Below, in pieces: positions 8,649-17,971 of a DNA stretch of 64,000 nucleotides (position 1 is its first letter; the number at the start of each line of letters is the position of its first letter). The notes beneath the pieces were generated by a model. The model was not told where the DNA came from, did no database searches, and saw only the letters and a program-made list of their open reading frames with translations. This DNA comes from Hyphomonadaceae bacterium (GTDB lineage Bacteria; Pseudomonadota; Alphaproteobacteria; Caulobacterales; Hyphomonadaceae): the NCBI GenBank assembly GCA_022844345.1, contig JALHLU010000009.1:164199-228198 (forward strand), in the 5' to 3' direction. Made by a program: the position numbers and the translations under genes.

Positions 8649-9242
8649 TCAGGACGCCGGAAGGTACTCCTGCAACGACAGCCTGCCATCCCTGTTGCCA
8701 TCCAGCCGCGTAAACGCTGCCTTGATCGCCTCAGGCGCGGCAGTCTTAAGGCCCGAGATCTCGACCTTCGGAGGCTCCGGCATGTCGACGCCGTCTGGGC
8801 CCGACCAGTTCATCCTGATCGTCGGCGGCGCAACGATCTTGGCGTATTTTTCTTCAGACAAGCCCTTGTCGCTGTTCGCATCGAGAATCTCGAACCCTCG
8901 CGTCAGCATAGCCGTCTGCCGAACCTGGTACTCAGCCAGGCTGACCTTGCCGTCCTTGTCGGTATCGATCTCGGCGAATTCATCCTTGCGGATGTCGTCG
9001 AGCAAGAACGTCAACGTGCGCGTCGTTGTGGCGCCGGCTTCATCGCCGGTCACCTCGCGCGTGCCGATGAACTTGAACTCCTGATGCGCCTGACCGGTCC
9101 GCGTCATGAGCCCAGCGATTACCCGCATGGACAGGACAGGGATTCCGTCCGGTCGTGGCAGGATCGTGGCGAGCGGCCGTGGAGGCCGCGCCCAATTCTG
9201 TCCGGACACGCCGTTTTCGGCGTCCGGACACGGCTTGCGCAT
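8649..9242 (-). CDS. EF-hand calcium-binding protein
   Basis: This protein of about 197 residues has at least two canonical EF-hand loops: DTDKDGKVSLAEY near the middle and DGNRDGRLSLQEY at the C-terminus. A third, degenerate one (DANSDKGLSEEKY) lies between them. The D-x-D-x-D-G spacing indicates Ca2+ binding. The start is uncertain. The ATG at 9242 has AGGA 7 bp upstream and is chosen, but the product would then lack a signal peptide; ATGs at 9128 and 9107 are alternatives with weak ribosome sites. The frame remains open to 9728, which is only antisense of the MaoC gene. It diverges from the MaoC gene across about 50 bp. Confidence 0.7.
   Translation of the reverse strand: MRKPCPDAENGVSGQNWARPPRPLATILPRPDGIPVLSMRVIAGLMTRTGQAHQEFKFIGTREVTGDEAGATTTRTLTFLLDDIRKDEFAEIDTDKDGKVSLAEYQVRQTAMLTRGFEILDANSDKGLSEEKYAKIVAPPTIRMNWSGPDGVDMPEPPKVEISGLKTAAPEAIKAAFTRLDGNRDGRLSLQEYLPAS
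9199..9230. repeat. inverted repeat near the EF-hand/MaoC divergent promoter
   Basis: TGTCCGGACACGCCG (9199-9213) and CGGCGTCCGGACA (9218-9230) pair around a TTTT loop with a 2-nt bulge. The motif TCCGGACA occurs in both arms, so it may be an operator dyad. If the EF-hand gene starts at 9128 or later, the dyad is fully intergenic. Confidence 0.45.
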
Positions 9243-9294
9243 TGATTTTCCTGCAATATGGTCGCGCTCAGGAATTGCGGGAGGATAATGCGCC

Positions 9295-9744
9295 ATGCGG
9301 CTTGTCAAGTTCGAGGACCTCGAATCGCTCGTCGGAACAGAGGTCGGCGTCTCGCCGTGGCACCAGATCACCCAGAGCCAAGTGAACAAGTTCGCCGAGG
9401 CGACCGGCGACCACCAGTGGATCCATGTTGACGTCGAGCGCGCCACGAAGGAACTCGGCGGCCCCATTGCCCACGGGTATCTGACGCTGTCTCTGCTCCC
9501 TATGTTGGCCGCCCAGATCATGCGCGTGGAGAACGTCGCGCGCGGCATCAATTTCGGCTGCAACAAGGTCCGCTTCACAAACATGGTTCCGGTGGGCTCA
9601 AAGGTGCGTCTGCGGCAGAAATGCCTGAAGGTCGAGGAACGCGCCGGCGGCAAGCAGATGATCATGGAAGCGACGATCGAAATCGAGGGCAAGGACCGCC
9701 CCGCCTGCGTCGCAGAAGCCATCAGCATCCTTTACGGGGCCTGA
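9295..9744 (+). CDS. MaoC family (R)-specific enoyl-CoA hydratase
   Basis: This 149-residue single hot-dog-fold protein has the R-hydratase motif: Asp39 and His44 in ATGDHQWIHVD, then GGPIAHGYLTLSLLP. These correspond to the catalytic Asp/His pair of PhaJ-type hydratases, which hydrate trans-2-enoyl-CoA. The length is normal for a one-domain MaoC hydratase. The ATG at 9295 follows GGGAGGATA. The gene stands alone, divergent from the EF-hand gene. It could feed beta-oxidation intermediates to other pathways; the natural substrate is not determined. Confidence 0.88.
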   Translation: MRLVKFEDLESLVGTEVGVSPWHQITQSQVNKFAEATGDHQWIHVDVERATKELGGPIAHGYLTLSLLPMLAAQIMRVENVARGINFGCNKVRFTNMVPVGSKVRLRQKCLKVEERAGGKQMIMEATIEIEGKDRPACVAEAISILYGA

Positions 9745-10051
9745 GACCAGACCTGCTCGCCGCGCAACTTCAGCCAACGCACTTTCTGGCTGCGTCAGTG
9801 ACAGCCATTCTGGCAGCGCCCGCCTGACTCGTTTGACGGTGCGCGGCTCACGTTTCGCGCCGGAGAGACTCGCCATTTGTGCAAAGCTCTGCACCACCGG
9901 GTGCTGAAACAATCTCGCCGAGCCCGCCGTGATCCCCCTTGCCGGGACTTAGGCCTCACCCGTGCGGGTTGCGGACATTTGGCCGAATCACGACATCAGA
10001 GTCGTGGCGCCAGGCGCTTTGAGGCTGGATCAAAGGCGACAGTGAAGAGTA
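9745..10051. other. intergenic stretch without a supported gene
   Basis: There are 307 bp between the MaoC and oligopeptidase genes. Short frames exist (for example 9877-10068), but they are Arg/Cys-rich, overlap the next start and have no ribosome site. I see no strong hairpin or tRNA. The oligopeptidase promoter presumably lies here. Confidence 0.5.
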
Positions 10052-12214
10052 ATGGCGAACAGTTCTGACAGTCCTCCCGGCCAGACCGTCCCGCGCGCGA
10101 CGCCTCCGCGCGCGCGCCGCGACGAGCACGCCATCATCGAACAGCTCGAACGGTCGCGCCGCGATCCTTACGCGTGGCTGAAGGACGACAACTGGCGCGA
10201 AGTCATGCGCGACCCCTCGCGCCTGCGCTCAGACATCCGCCAGCATCTCGATGCCGAAAACGCGTACACCCGTGCCATGCTGGAGGAGCCCACTTCGGCG
10301 CTTCAAGACACGCTGTTCGAGGAGATGCGCGGCCGCATAAACGAGAATGACAGCACCGTCCCGGCCATTGATGGCGAATGGGCCTATTACCGCCGCTTCC
10401 GCGAAGGCGGCGAGTATCCGTTGTTCGCCCGCCGTCCGGCCGCTCACGCGTTCGACAGCGATCCAGCGCACGAGCAACTCCTGCTCGATGGCGACACCAT
10501 GGCGAAGGACTGCGACTACTGGGACATCCGCAAGGTGTCCCACTCGCCGGATCATCGCCTCGTCGCCTATGCGATCGACGACAAGGGGTCGGAATTCTAC
10601 ACCCTGCACATCGTCGAGGCGGCGACTGGCCGTGAACTTGAATCGATACCCGACACTTACGGCGAGTTCGTCTGGGGCGAGGACTCAGCATCGCTCTTCT
10701 GGGTGGCGCGCGACGAGAATGCCCGGCCCGTCGCCGTCTTCTGCCGTCGCCTTGGCCGCAGCGCGGATGAGTTGGTCTATCGGGAAGCTGATCCCGGCTT
10801 CTTCGTTGGCGTGCAAAAGAGCCAATCCCGCCGTTTCATCTTCGTCACCGCGAACGACCACACGACGACCGAGTGGCGCTTCCTGCGCACAGACACGACC
10901 GACCTTGAACTGACGCTGGTCGCCCCACGCGAGCCCGGCGTAGACTACTCCGTCGTTGATTTCGACAACCGCTTCTGGATCAAATCCAACCGCAACGGCG
11001 CGGTGGACTTCGCGCTGGTCTCCGCCCCCCACGACATGCCGGCCGAAGAAAACTGGCGCGTCGAGACACCCCATCGCCCCGGCGTGCTGATTCTTGATAT
11101 GGAGCCATTTGCAGACTTCATCGTCCGCATGGAACGCGAGAACGGCCTGCCGCGCATCGTCGTCCATGAACGCACGACCGGCGCCGAACACGCGATCGAC
11201 TTTGACGAGCAGGCCTATTCGCTTGGGATGTCGAATGGTTATTTCTGGGACGCGCCATGGCTGCGCTTCGAATACTCATCGCCCACCACGCCGGCGCAGG
11301 TTTTCGACTACAACATGGCGACGCGAACACGCATCCTCCGCAAGACGCAGCAGGTTCCCTCTGGCCACAACCCGGCCGACTATATCGTCGAGCGGATCGA
11401 CGCGCCCGGCTCCGGCGGCGCACAAGTGCCCGTCACGCTGCTGCGCCATCGCTCAACGCCGCTTGATGGCACGGCGCCGGTGCTGCTCTACGGCTATGGC
11501 TCCTACGGCATCACCATCCCTGCTGACTTCCGCACCGGCCGCCTCAGCCTCGTTGATCGCGGCTTCATCTACGCCATCGCAGACGTACGCGGTTCGATGG
11601 CCAAGGGCTATCAGTGGTATCTCGACGGGAAGCTCGACAAGAAGATCAACACCTTCACCGACTTCGTTGATGCAGGCCGGCATCTTGTCGCGCGGGGTTA
11701 TACGTCTCCCGGCCGCATTATCGGCATGGGCGGATCGGCAGGCGGTCTGCTGATGGGCGTCGCCGCCAACCTTGACCCAGAACTCTTCGGCGGCATCATC
11801 GCGGCGGTTCCCTTCGTCGACGTGCTTAACACCATGTCCGACGAAACGCTGCCGCTGACGCCCCCCGAATGGCCCGAATGGGGCAACCCGCTTATCGATC
11901 TTGTCGCCTACGACCAGATCGAGGCCTACTCGCCGTATGATCAGGTCGGGCTACGCAACTATCCACCCATGCTGATCACGGGCGGTCTGACTGACCCCCG
12001 CGTCACCTATTGGGAACCTGCAAAATGGGCGGCCCGCCTCCGCCATGAGGCGCCCGACGGCGGCCCCTACTTCCTCAAGATCAACATGGATGCCGGCCAT
12101 GGCGGCGTCTCGGGACGATTCGCCAGCCTGCGCGAAACCGCGCTGGAGTTCGCCTTCGCGCTCGCATGCGTTGGTTCTGAAATCACGCCAAGCTGGCGCT
12201 CTGAAGCCCGATAG
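10052..12214 (+). CDS. ptrB: oligopeptidase B-like S9A serine peptidase
   Basis: This 720-residue protein has an N-terminal beta-propeller and a C-terminal alpha/beta hydrolase. The catalytic triad is visible: Ser562 in GMGGSAGGLLMG, Asp648 in LTDPRVTYWEP and His683 in DAGHGG. The linker region (RILRKTQQVPSGHNPADY) and PFVDVLNTMSDETLPLT are hallmarks of oligopeptidase B, which cleaves short peptides after basic residues. The length matches the family. No signal peptide is seen, so it is probably cytoplasmic. It is a single gene followed by a TetR regulator. Confidence 0.9.
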   Translation: MANSSDSPPGQTVPRATPPRARRDEHAIIEQLERSRRDPYAWLKDDNWREVMRDPSRLRSDIRQHLDAENAYTRAMLEEPTSALQDTLFEEMRGRINENDSTVPAIDGEWAYYRRFREGGEYPLFARRPAAHAFDSDPAHEQLLLDGDTMAKDCDYWDIRKVSHSPDHRLVAYAIDDKGSEFYTLHIVEAATGRELESIPDTYGEFVWGEDSASLFWVARDENARPVAVFCRRLGRSADELVYREADPGFFVGVQKSQSRRFIFVTANDHTTTEWRFLRTDTTDLELTLVAPREPGVDYSVVDFDNRFWIKSNRNGAVDFALVSAPHDMPAEENWRVETPHRPGVLILDMEPFADFIVRMERENGLPRIVVHERTTGAEHAIDFDEQAYSLGMSNGYFWDAPWLRFEYSSPTTPAQVFDYNMATRTRILRKTQQVPSGHNPADYIVERIDAPGSGGAQVPVTLLRHRSTPLDGTAPVLLYGYGSYGITIPADFRTGRLSLVDRGFIYAIADVRGSMAKGYQWYLDGKLDKKINTFTDFVDAGRHLVARGYTSPGRIIGMGGSAGGLLMGVAANLDPELFGGIIAAVPFVDVLNTMSDETLPLTPPEWPEWGNPLIDLVAYDQIEAYSPYDQVGLRNYPPMLITGGLTDPRVTYWEPAKWAARLRHEAPDGGPYFLKINMDAGHGGVSGRFASLRETALEFAFALACVGSEITPSWRSEAR

Positions 12215-12337
12215 CAGCCCCTCGCGGGCGTGGGAGTGGACATACCGTCCATTCAGTGTTTCTTGATTCTCGGGACGCACCGGGGAGACCCGGCGTTGTG
12301 GTTATGGCCTGTTTCGGGGAAGGGCGCTCTGTTCGCG

Positions 12338-13003
12338 ATGGCTGATTCACCTTCAACCAGCGGTTCCAACGGCGCGGAGCCTTTGCGCATCTCCCGACCC
12401 AAGCCGCGCGTCAACAAGGAGTTGCGCAAAGCAGAATACCTACGCGCCGCTGCGCGGACCTTCCTCGCCAAGGGATCGGCGGCTTCGATGCAGGACATCG
12501 CCGACGCGGCCGGCGCACCCAAGCCAGTCTTTTACCGCATCTATCCCTCGCGCGCCGAACTCATTGATGCGCTATTCCAGCATGTCTACGACACCATCGT
12601 GACGACGCAGCAGGGCAAATGGGATGGCTATGGCTGGGCGCTGCGTGTGCTCTATGCCGAAGCCAAACTGGATCCGGAGATATTCATCGTCGTGCTCAAG
12701 GTCTTCAACGGCGACCCCTCCCTGCAGGCCTGGCGCGAAAGGCTCTATGCGCTGATCCACGCTCAATCGACGCGCGGCTTCTTCAAGCCTTCGCCTGGCT
12801 CCCCCCCGGGAGCGGAGGAGCGCGCTATCCTCGCAGCCAAGTCGCTGAACTCGACATCGTTCGACACGCTTGTCGCCTGGCTTGAGGATACCGACGGTCT
12901 GTCGGACGAACAGCGCTTCACCTGGTGGGGCCGCATCATTCGCGAATGGCACAAGGCCACGCGCGAAGCCTACCGGCTCAACGGCCCCGAACAGCAGGGC
13001 TAG
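12338..13003 (+). CDS. TetR family transcriptional regulator
   Basis: This 221-residue protein has a TetR N-terminal helix-turn-helix: LRAAARTFLAKGSAASMQDIADAAGAPKPVFYRIYPSRAELIDALF (about residues 29-75). The C-terminal ligand domain is helical and unassigned. I took the ATG at 12338; the upstream frame to 12230 is not TetR-like. The stop overlaps the convergent FGE gene by 4 bp. Its target is unknown; the adjacent oligopeptidase or the sulfatase/FGE pair are possible. Confidence 0.85.
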   Translation: MADSPSTSGSNGAEPLRISRPKPRVNKELRKAEYLRAAARTFLAKGSAASMQDIADAAGAPKPVFYRIYPSRAELIDALFQHVYDTIVTTQQGKWDGYGWALRVLYAEAKLDPEIFIVVLKVFNGDPSLQAWRERLYALIHAQSTRGFFKPSPGSPPGAEERAILAAKSLNSTSFDTLVAWLEDTDGLSDEQRFTWWGRIIREWHKATREAYRLNGPEQQG

Positions 13004-13845
13004 GCGGCGCACCTGAAGCCAACATGCATCAGCGCCGTCTGCGGCGTCGAATGCGCGCGCGCCGTCACGCGGAAGCCCTCGCAGCCGCCGTCGCTGCATA
13101 GGAAAGAGCCTCCACGCTGCACGCGCTCGGGCGCATCGGTCACATCCTTCGCGGGATAGGGCGCATAGGGCGACGCGGTCCACTCCCACACATTGCCCGC
13201 CATGTCGGTGAGGCCAGACGGCGCCTTGCCGAAGGCTCCCACGGGGGAGGTACCGGAATAGCCATCGTCGCCTGTATCCAGCACGGGAAACACTCCCTGC
13301 CAGATGTTCATGCGCATCTTCGCCTCGAGGCCAGCCATGCCAATCGCGTCAAACACAGTCCCGTCAGGCGTCTGCCCCATCCGCGCCGCACGCTCCCACT
13401 CAAACTCCGTCGGCAGGCGCGCGCCATGCGCCTTGCAGAAAGCCGTCGCGTCGTTCCACGAGACCTGGGTTACTGGATGATCGTCGGGCGCTGCCGGCTT
13501 GTCCGCACCGCGCGGAAAGCGCCAGCTAGCGCCCTCCGCATCAATCCAGCCACCCTCGCCCTTGCTCAGAACGCCCGCTGCCCCGGCGCGTTCTGCGTCC
13601 GTCACATGCCCAGTCGCTTCGACAAAAGTGCGGAACTGTGCCACCGTCACCGGCGAGAGATCCATCCGGAACGCCGCCACATCCATCACGAACTGCGGCC
13701 GCTCATCGCTCGGCGCCCGATCATCGCCGATCTGCGTCTGCGGCCCTGCCGGAATGGAGACCACCACCGCATCGCGCACCAGCGGAGCCGGCGAGCACGC
13801 CGACCCCGCAAGGCACACCCCGGCAATGATCGCTCCTCGCATCAT
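13000..13845 (-). CDS. formylglycine-generating enzyme (sulfatase-activating), lipoprotein-type
   Basis: This 281-residue SUMF1/FGE-fold protein retains both catalytic cysteines, Cys250 and Cys255, in GGSFLCSDGGCEGFRV. They have the same 5-residue spacing as Cys336/Cys341 of human FGE. Other family blocks are NIWQGVFP, DMAGNVWEW and LMHVGFRCAA. The N-terminus MMRGAIIAGVCLAGSACS looks like a lipoprotein signal with Cys17 at the lipobox, so the enzyme may act in the periplasm. The start ATG overlaps the sulfatase stop (ATGA), so the two are translationally coupled. Its likely role is converting the sulfatase's active-site Cys to formylglycine. Confidence 0.9.
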   Translation of the reverse strand: MMRGAIIAGVCLAGSACSPAPLVRDAVVVSIPAGPQTQIGDDRAPSDERPQFVMDVAAFRMDLSPVTVAQFRTFVEATGHVTDAERAGAAGVLSKGEGGWIDAEGASWRFPRGADKPAAPDDHPVTQVSWNDATAFCKAHGARLPTEFEWERAARMGQTPDGTVFDAIGMAGLEAKMRMNIWQGVFPVLDTGDDGYSGTSPVGAFGKAPSGLTDMAGNVWEWTASPYAPYPAKDVTDAPERVQRGGSFLCSDGGCEGFRVTARAHSTPQTALMHVGFRCAA

Positions 13846-15299
13846 ATCGGCAACAGGAACGGCGTGCCGCAAACATCCATCTGTTTGAACGGTCGCGAGG
13901 GCCATGCCGGGTCTTTCAAGTCCTTCGCCCACTGGTCGAACGCATCGCTTATTTCCTTGAGCTTTTCAGGCTCCGCCTCAGCAAGGTTCGTTGCCTCGTT
14001 CGGATCATCCTTCAGGTTGAACAGCAGCGTGAACTTGCCATCCAGGCTCTTCCACAGCTTCCAGTCTCCCGCGCGGATCGACGCATGCGGCGTCCGACGC
14101 CAGGCCAGTTGATCGTGCGGAAGCCCCGCATTCGCGCCCGTGATGAACGGCGCAAGGTCCACGCCATCGAACACCCGATCCGCCGGCAGCGCGCCACCGC
14201 CCGCCACCAGCGACGTGGTGAACACGTCCATTGTCGAGACGACATTGCGGTAGACCTGCCCCGCCTCGACTTTGTCCGGCCACTTCATCATGAACGGCAC
14301 GCGCACGCCCCCCTCATAATGGCTCAGCTTGCCCCCGCGCATCGGCTCGCACGCGCAGATGCCCTGGATGTAAGCCGCGCATCCATTGTCAGACATGAAG
14401 TAGACGATCGTGTTGCCGTTCTCGCCGGAGGCTTCGATGGCGTCGAGAATGGCCCCCACCTGATCGTCCAGCGCCGAGATCATCGACGCATAGACACGCA
14501 TGCCCGGGTCCGCGATGTGTGCAAAGCGGTCCCAGTACTTCTTCGTGGTCTGCATCGGATCATGCGGTGCGGTGAATGCCGAATAGAGGAAGTAGGGCTC
14601 CTCCGCCGGCGCCGCCCGCTTGATGAACTCAACCGCCCGTTCCCCTAGATACTCGGTGAGATAGCGATCCTCATTCTCGACCACCGTGCGCCCCGCGCCC
14701 TCATAGATCTTGTTCGGCGCAGTACGCACCTTCGGCGGCACGGCGCTTGATCCCTCCACCTCGACATAGATCTGATCAGGATGATCGGGGCTCATGTACG
14801 ACGTCGCTCCCGTCAGCAGCCCGACGAACTCGTCATAGCCGCGGTTGGTTGGATAGAAATCGTCGTTCGATCCCAGGTGCCACTTGCCCACCAGCGACGT
14901 GCGATAGCCCTGCGCCTTCAGCGCGCTCGCCAGTGTTGTCTCGTCCTTGGGCAGGCCGAGATTCAGCTCGATGTCCCGCTGGGCCGGCCCGTTATTGTAC
15001 TCGAACCCGAACCGGTCCGGATGCCGCCCCGTATTCACGCCCGCCCGCGACGGCGAGCACACAGGCGCTGCCGAATAACCGTCCGTGAACACCACACCCG
15101 CCTTGGCGATGCGGTCGATGTTCGGCGTCGCCAGCCGCGTGCCGCCATAGCTCGATATGTCCGCATAACCGAGATCGTCCGCGAGGATCACCACAACATT
15201 GGGCCTCGCCGCAGCCGCTAAAGGCGGCGCCTCCTCTGGCGCCGGTCCGCCGCACCCAGCCGCCAGCAACGCCAGCGCCGTCCACGTCAGCCTCTTCAT
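13842..15299 (-). CDS. type I (Cys-type) sulfatase, lipoprotein
   Basis: This 485-residue arylsulfatase-family hydrolase has the metal-binding ADDLGYADISSYGG (Asp41, Asp42) and the activation motif Cys81-Ser-Pro-Ser-Arg85 followed by AGVNTGR. Cys81 must be oxidised to formylglycine for activity. LLAAGC (Cys16) is a lipobox, so the protein is exported and lipidated. C-terminal blocks such as GKWHLGSNDDFYPTNRGYDEFVG and MRGGKLSHYEGGVRVPF are typical. The coupled downstream FGE keeps its catalytic Cys pair, which strongly supports a working pair. The substrate (a sulfated glycan or aryl sulfate) is unknown. Confidence 0.93.
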   Translation of the reverse strand: MKRLTWTALALLAAGCGGPAPEEAPPLAAAARPNVVVILADDLGYADISSYGGTRLATPNIDRIAKAGVVFTDGYSAAPVCSPSRAGVNTGRHPDRFGFEYNNGPAQRDIELNLGLPKDETTLASALKAQGYRTSLVGKWHLGSNDDFYPTNRGYDEFVGLLTGATSYMSPDHPDQIYVEVEGSSAVPPKVRTAPNKIYEGAGRTVVENEDRYLTEYLGERAVEFIKRAAPAEEPYFLYSAFTAPHDPMQTTKKYWDRFAHIADPGMRVYASMISALDDQVGAILDAIEASGENGNTIVYFMSDNGCAAYIQGICACEPMRGGKLSHYEGGVRVPFMMKWPDKVEAGQVYRNVVSTMDVFTTSLVAGGGALPADRVFDGVDLAPFITGANAGLPHDQLAWRRTPHASIRAGDWKLWKSLDGKFTLLFNLKDDPNEATNLAEAEPEKLKEISDAFDQWAKDLKDPAWPSRPFKQMDVCGTPFLLPI

Positions 15300-15420
15300 G
15301 CGAAACTCCCTCCCGCGCCCGCGTCGGCATGGCCACTTGCGCCAGCCCGCGAGTCTGCATGATACTACGCAGTAGCAATAAGGATAACATGCGGCAGGTC
15401 AAGCCGCGCGGGAGGCATGT

Positions 15421-16764
15421 ATGAACCGTCGTCTGTTCCTGGCCAGCGCCGCGCTGGCAGGTCTCGCCGCCTGCTCGACCACATCGCCGGGTAGCATGAC
15501 AGGTCTCGCCGCACCAACACCCGGCCTGGCCGCGCTCGACCTTGAAAGCGCAGCCGCCGAGGCCTGGATCTATGGCGTGATGCTGATCGAGAACGCCAAT
15601 GCGCGCTGGACGACGGAGGCTCCCACCAACACGCTCCTGCACGCCTACGAACTCACCACGGTCGATACGCAGTTCGTCACCACCCCCAACAATGACACGC
15701 TCTATTCCCGCGCCTGGATCGATCTCGACGCTGGCCCCGTCACATTGCACATGCCCGCCGCTGGCAAGCGATATGTCTCCTACGCCTTCATGGACATGTA
15801 CGGCACGAACTTCGCCGTCCTCGGCACGCGCACCACAGGCGGCGGCCCGCGCAGCGTCACGCTAATCGGCCCGCGCGGCGCCTCCCTCGATCCGCTCGCC
15901 ATCCGTTCGCCTACACGCTGGGTCTGGCTGCTAATCCGCACGCTCATCGACGGCGAGGCGGACCGCCCCGCAGCAAACGCCATCCAGAACGCCATGCGCC
16001 TCGATGCGTCGCCACGCCCCAGGGCGCCGAAATACGCCACGCGCGATGCGAAGTGGGATCAGTATTTCGCCTCAGTCCAGGCGCTGCTGATCGAGAATCC
16101 GCCGCCGTTTGAGGACATGATCTTCTTCGAACGCGTCGCGCGTCTCGGCCTCGGACCGCTCGGCGGCTTCGATGCAGCGAAGTTCTCCGCCGCCGAAATC
16201 GCTCAGATTGAGGCCGGCATCGCAAAGGGTCAGGCCGCCGTCATCGGCCGGCGCTCCGGCAATGTTCGCAATGGCTGGATGTATCCGCGCTCGAACCTCG
16301 GCGCCTTTGGTCAGGATTACCTGTTCCGCGCCCAGGTCGCCGTTGGCGGCCTTGCCGCTCTTATCCGGGAGGAGGCGACCTATCTCCGCCCCGTCTTCAC
16401 CGATGGCGGCTTCCTCTGGCCCAGCGAGAAGCCTTGGCTACTCCGCTTCGAGAAGGGCGACCTGCCGCCCGTCGACGCCTTCTGGTCGCTCACCGCCTAT
16501 GAGCGAACAGACGGCGGCGGGTTCTATTTCTTCAACAACCCCATCAACCGCTACGCCATCGGCGATCGCACGCCCGGCCTGAAATACGGCGCAGACGGCT
16601 CGCTCGAGATATACATCCAGCGCAACGATCCGGGCGGGGCGAAGTCGTCCAACTGGCTGCCTGCGCCGCCATCAAAGCCGCTCGTGCTGAGCATGCGGTT
16701 CTACTTGCCCAGGGCCCAGCTTCTTGACGGGCTCTACACCATGCCAGCTCTCGTTCCGGGTTGA
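15421..16764 (+). CDS. DUF1254/DUF1214 family lipoprotein
   Basis: This 447-residue exported protein has a twin-arginine-like start (MNRRLFLASAALAGLAAC) and a lipobox Cys. The DUF1254 half contains TTPNNDTLYSRAWIDLDAGPVTLHMP and YAFMDMYGTNFAVLGTRTTGG. The DUF1214 half contains DGSLEIYIQRNDPG, SNWLPAPPSKPLVLSMRFY and ending residues LLDGLYTMP. GGGAGG precedes the ATG. The family's biochemical role is unknown. It is probably co-transcribed with the downstream esterase (5 bp gap) and diverges from the sulfatase. Confidence 0.85.
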   Translation: MNRRLFLASAALAGLAACSTTSPGSMTGLAAPTPGLAALDLESAAAEAWIYGVMLIENANARWTTEAPTNTLLHAYELTTVDTQFVTTPNNDTLYSRAWIDLDAGPVTLHMPAAGKRYVSYAFMDMYGTNFAVLGTRTTGGGPRSVTLIGPRGASLDPLAIRSPTRWVWLLIRTLIDGEADRPAANAIQNAMRLDASPRPRAPKYATRDAKWDQYFASVQALLIENPPPFEDMIFFERVARLGLGPLGGFDAAKFSAAEIAQIEAGIAKGQAAVIGRRSGNVRNGWMYPRSNLGAFGQDYLFRAQVAVGGLAALIREEATYLRPVFTDGGFLWPSEKPWLLRFEKGDLPPVDAFWSLTAYERTDGGGFYFFNNPINRYAIGDRTPGLKYGADGSLEIYIQRNDPGGAKSSNWLPAPPSKPLVLSMRFYLPRAQLLDGLYTMPALVPG

Positions 16765-16769
16765 TCCAG

Positions 16770-17717
16770 ATGATCCGCGCCATCGCCTCGCTCGCCCTGT
16801 TCGCCCTCACCGCATGCTCCGCCGGCGCCCAGCCCGCCGCGCCAGCCGGCGGCGCACTCTCTGACGAAACGATGCAGCATGACGGCCGCGAGCGGCGCTA
16901 TCTGGTTCACGACTATTCCGGCGGTAAACCCGCGCCGGTGGTTTTCGTGCTGCACGGCGGCGGCGGCAATCCCGAGAACGCGCAGAACATGTCGCAGTTC
17001 GACATCATCGCCGCGCGCGAGAAGCTGATCGTCGTCTATCCCGGCGGCACAGGCGGCATGCCAGGCGGGCGCCTGCTCACCTGGAACGCCGGCCACTGCT
17101 GCGCCTATGCGCGCGAAAACAATGTGGACGATGTCGGCTTCTTCGCGAAGATGATCGACAGCCTGGTCGACTCCGGCCGCGCTGACCCCAAACGCATCTA
17201 CGTCACCGGCATGTCCAACGGCGGGATGATGTCCCACCGCCTCGCCCGCGAGCTGCCCACCCGCATCGCCGCCATCGCCCCCGTCGTCGGCGCCACCTTC
17301 GGCGACGAGCCGCCTGCCACGTCGCCGATCGCTGCAGTCGTGTTCGTCGGCCAGGACGATCAAACTGTTCCCGCCGCCGGCGGCCCCCTTGGCGGGCCTG
17401 AAAGACGCGGCGTGGCGGCTAACCTGGCTCGCCGCCCCGAAGACCATGATGTCGCCCCCGCCATCGCCCAGGCCGAGTATTGGGCAAGGGCCAATGGCTG
17501 CTCCACACCCGTCCAGGCAACGGAACCCGGCCGGTATGCCCAGATGCTCTGGGATCAGTGCGCCACTGGCCGCCCCGTTCACTATTACAGCGTCGCCAAC
17601 AACGGTCATGCATGGCCAGGCGGCAAGGCGGGTCGCGCCGAGGCCGACCAGCCGACCCCGAACGTGAACGCCAGCGAGATCATGTGGCGCTTTTTCTCGG
17701 CGAATCCCAAGCCCTGA
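16770..17717 (+). CDS. LpqC/PHB depolymerase-like secreted esterase
   Basis: This 315-residue alpha/beta hydrolase of the polyhydroxybutyrate-depolymerase/LpqC family (feruloyl-esterase-like) shows an oxyanion-hole region LHGGGGNPENAQNMS, a nucleophile elbow G-M-S-N-G-G, and a C-terminal His in NGHAWPGG. The N-terminus MIRAIASLALFALTACSAG is a lipoprotein signal. I took the ATG at 16770 rather than the in-frame TTG at 16761, which overlaps the upstream stop. The AWNAGHCCAYA-type block with two adjacent Cys is typical. The substrate is unknown. Confidence 0.85.
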   Translation: MIRAIASLALFALTACSAGAQPAAPAGGALSDETMQHDGRERRYLVHDYSGGKPAPVVFVLHGGGGNPENAQNMSQFDIIAAREKLIVVYPGGTGGMPGGRLLTWNAGHCCAYARENNVDDVGFFAKMIDSLVDSGRADPKRIYVTGMSNGGMMSHRLARELPTRIAAIAPVVGATFGDEPPATSPIAAVVFVGQDDQTVPAAGGPLGGPERRGVAANLARRPEDHDVAPAIAQAEYWARANGCSTPVQATEPGRYAQMLWDQCATGRPVHYYSVANNGHAWPGGKAGRAEADQPTPNVNASEIMWRFFSANPKP

Positions 17718-17971
17718 CGCCTCGGGCGGCCCCATCCCGACCTATGGCCGGCAAAGGACATGGCTACCGGCCACCTTTCCGCCACATGCATGGCTAGGGA
17801 TTTGCGGCTGGAGACTCTCACCATGGGGAATCCGGTGCTGACAGCATGTCCGGGGTTTTCTACCGCCCCGGGGCAGGCTAGGCAGGCGAGCCGTCCAGGC
17901 ACCCCCCCGATGTGAATGGTGGGATGCACGGCCGTATTAGTGAGTTGATTGTTCAGGAGTTGACGGCTCTC
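17718..17971. promoter_or_regulatory. 254-bp upstream region of the autotransporter gene
   Basis: No credible gene lies here. The region separates the esterase from the autotransporter and presumably carries its promoter. An AGGAG at about 17955 lies roughly 13 bp before the chosen ATG. No operator dyad stands out clearly. Confidence 0.35.

Noticed and set aside
9243..9728. N-terminal extension of the EF-hand frame
   Set aside because: It is fully antisense to the well-supported MaoC gene and has no EF-hand or signal sequence. The good ribosome site is at 9242.
9877..10068. 63-residue ORF before the oligopeptidase gene
   Set aside because: It has Arg/Cys-rich composition and no ribosome site, and it overlaps the oligopeptidase start in another frame.
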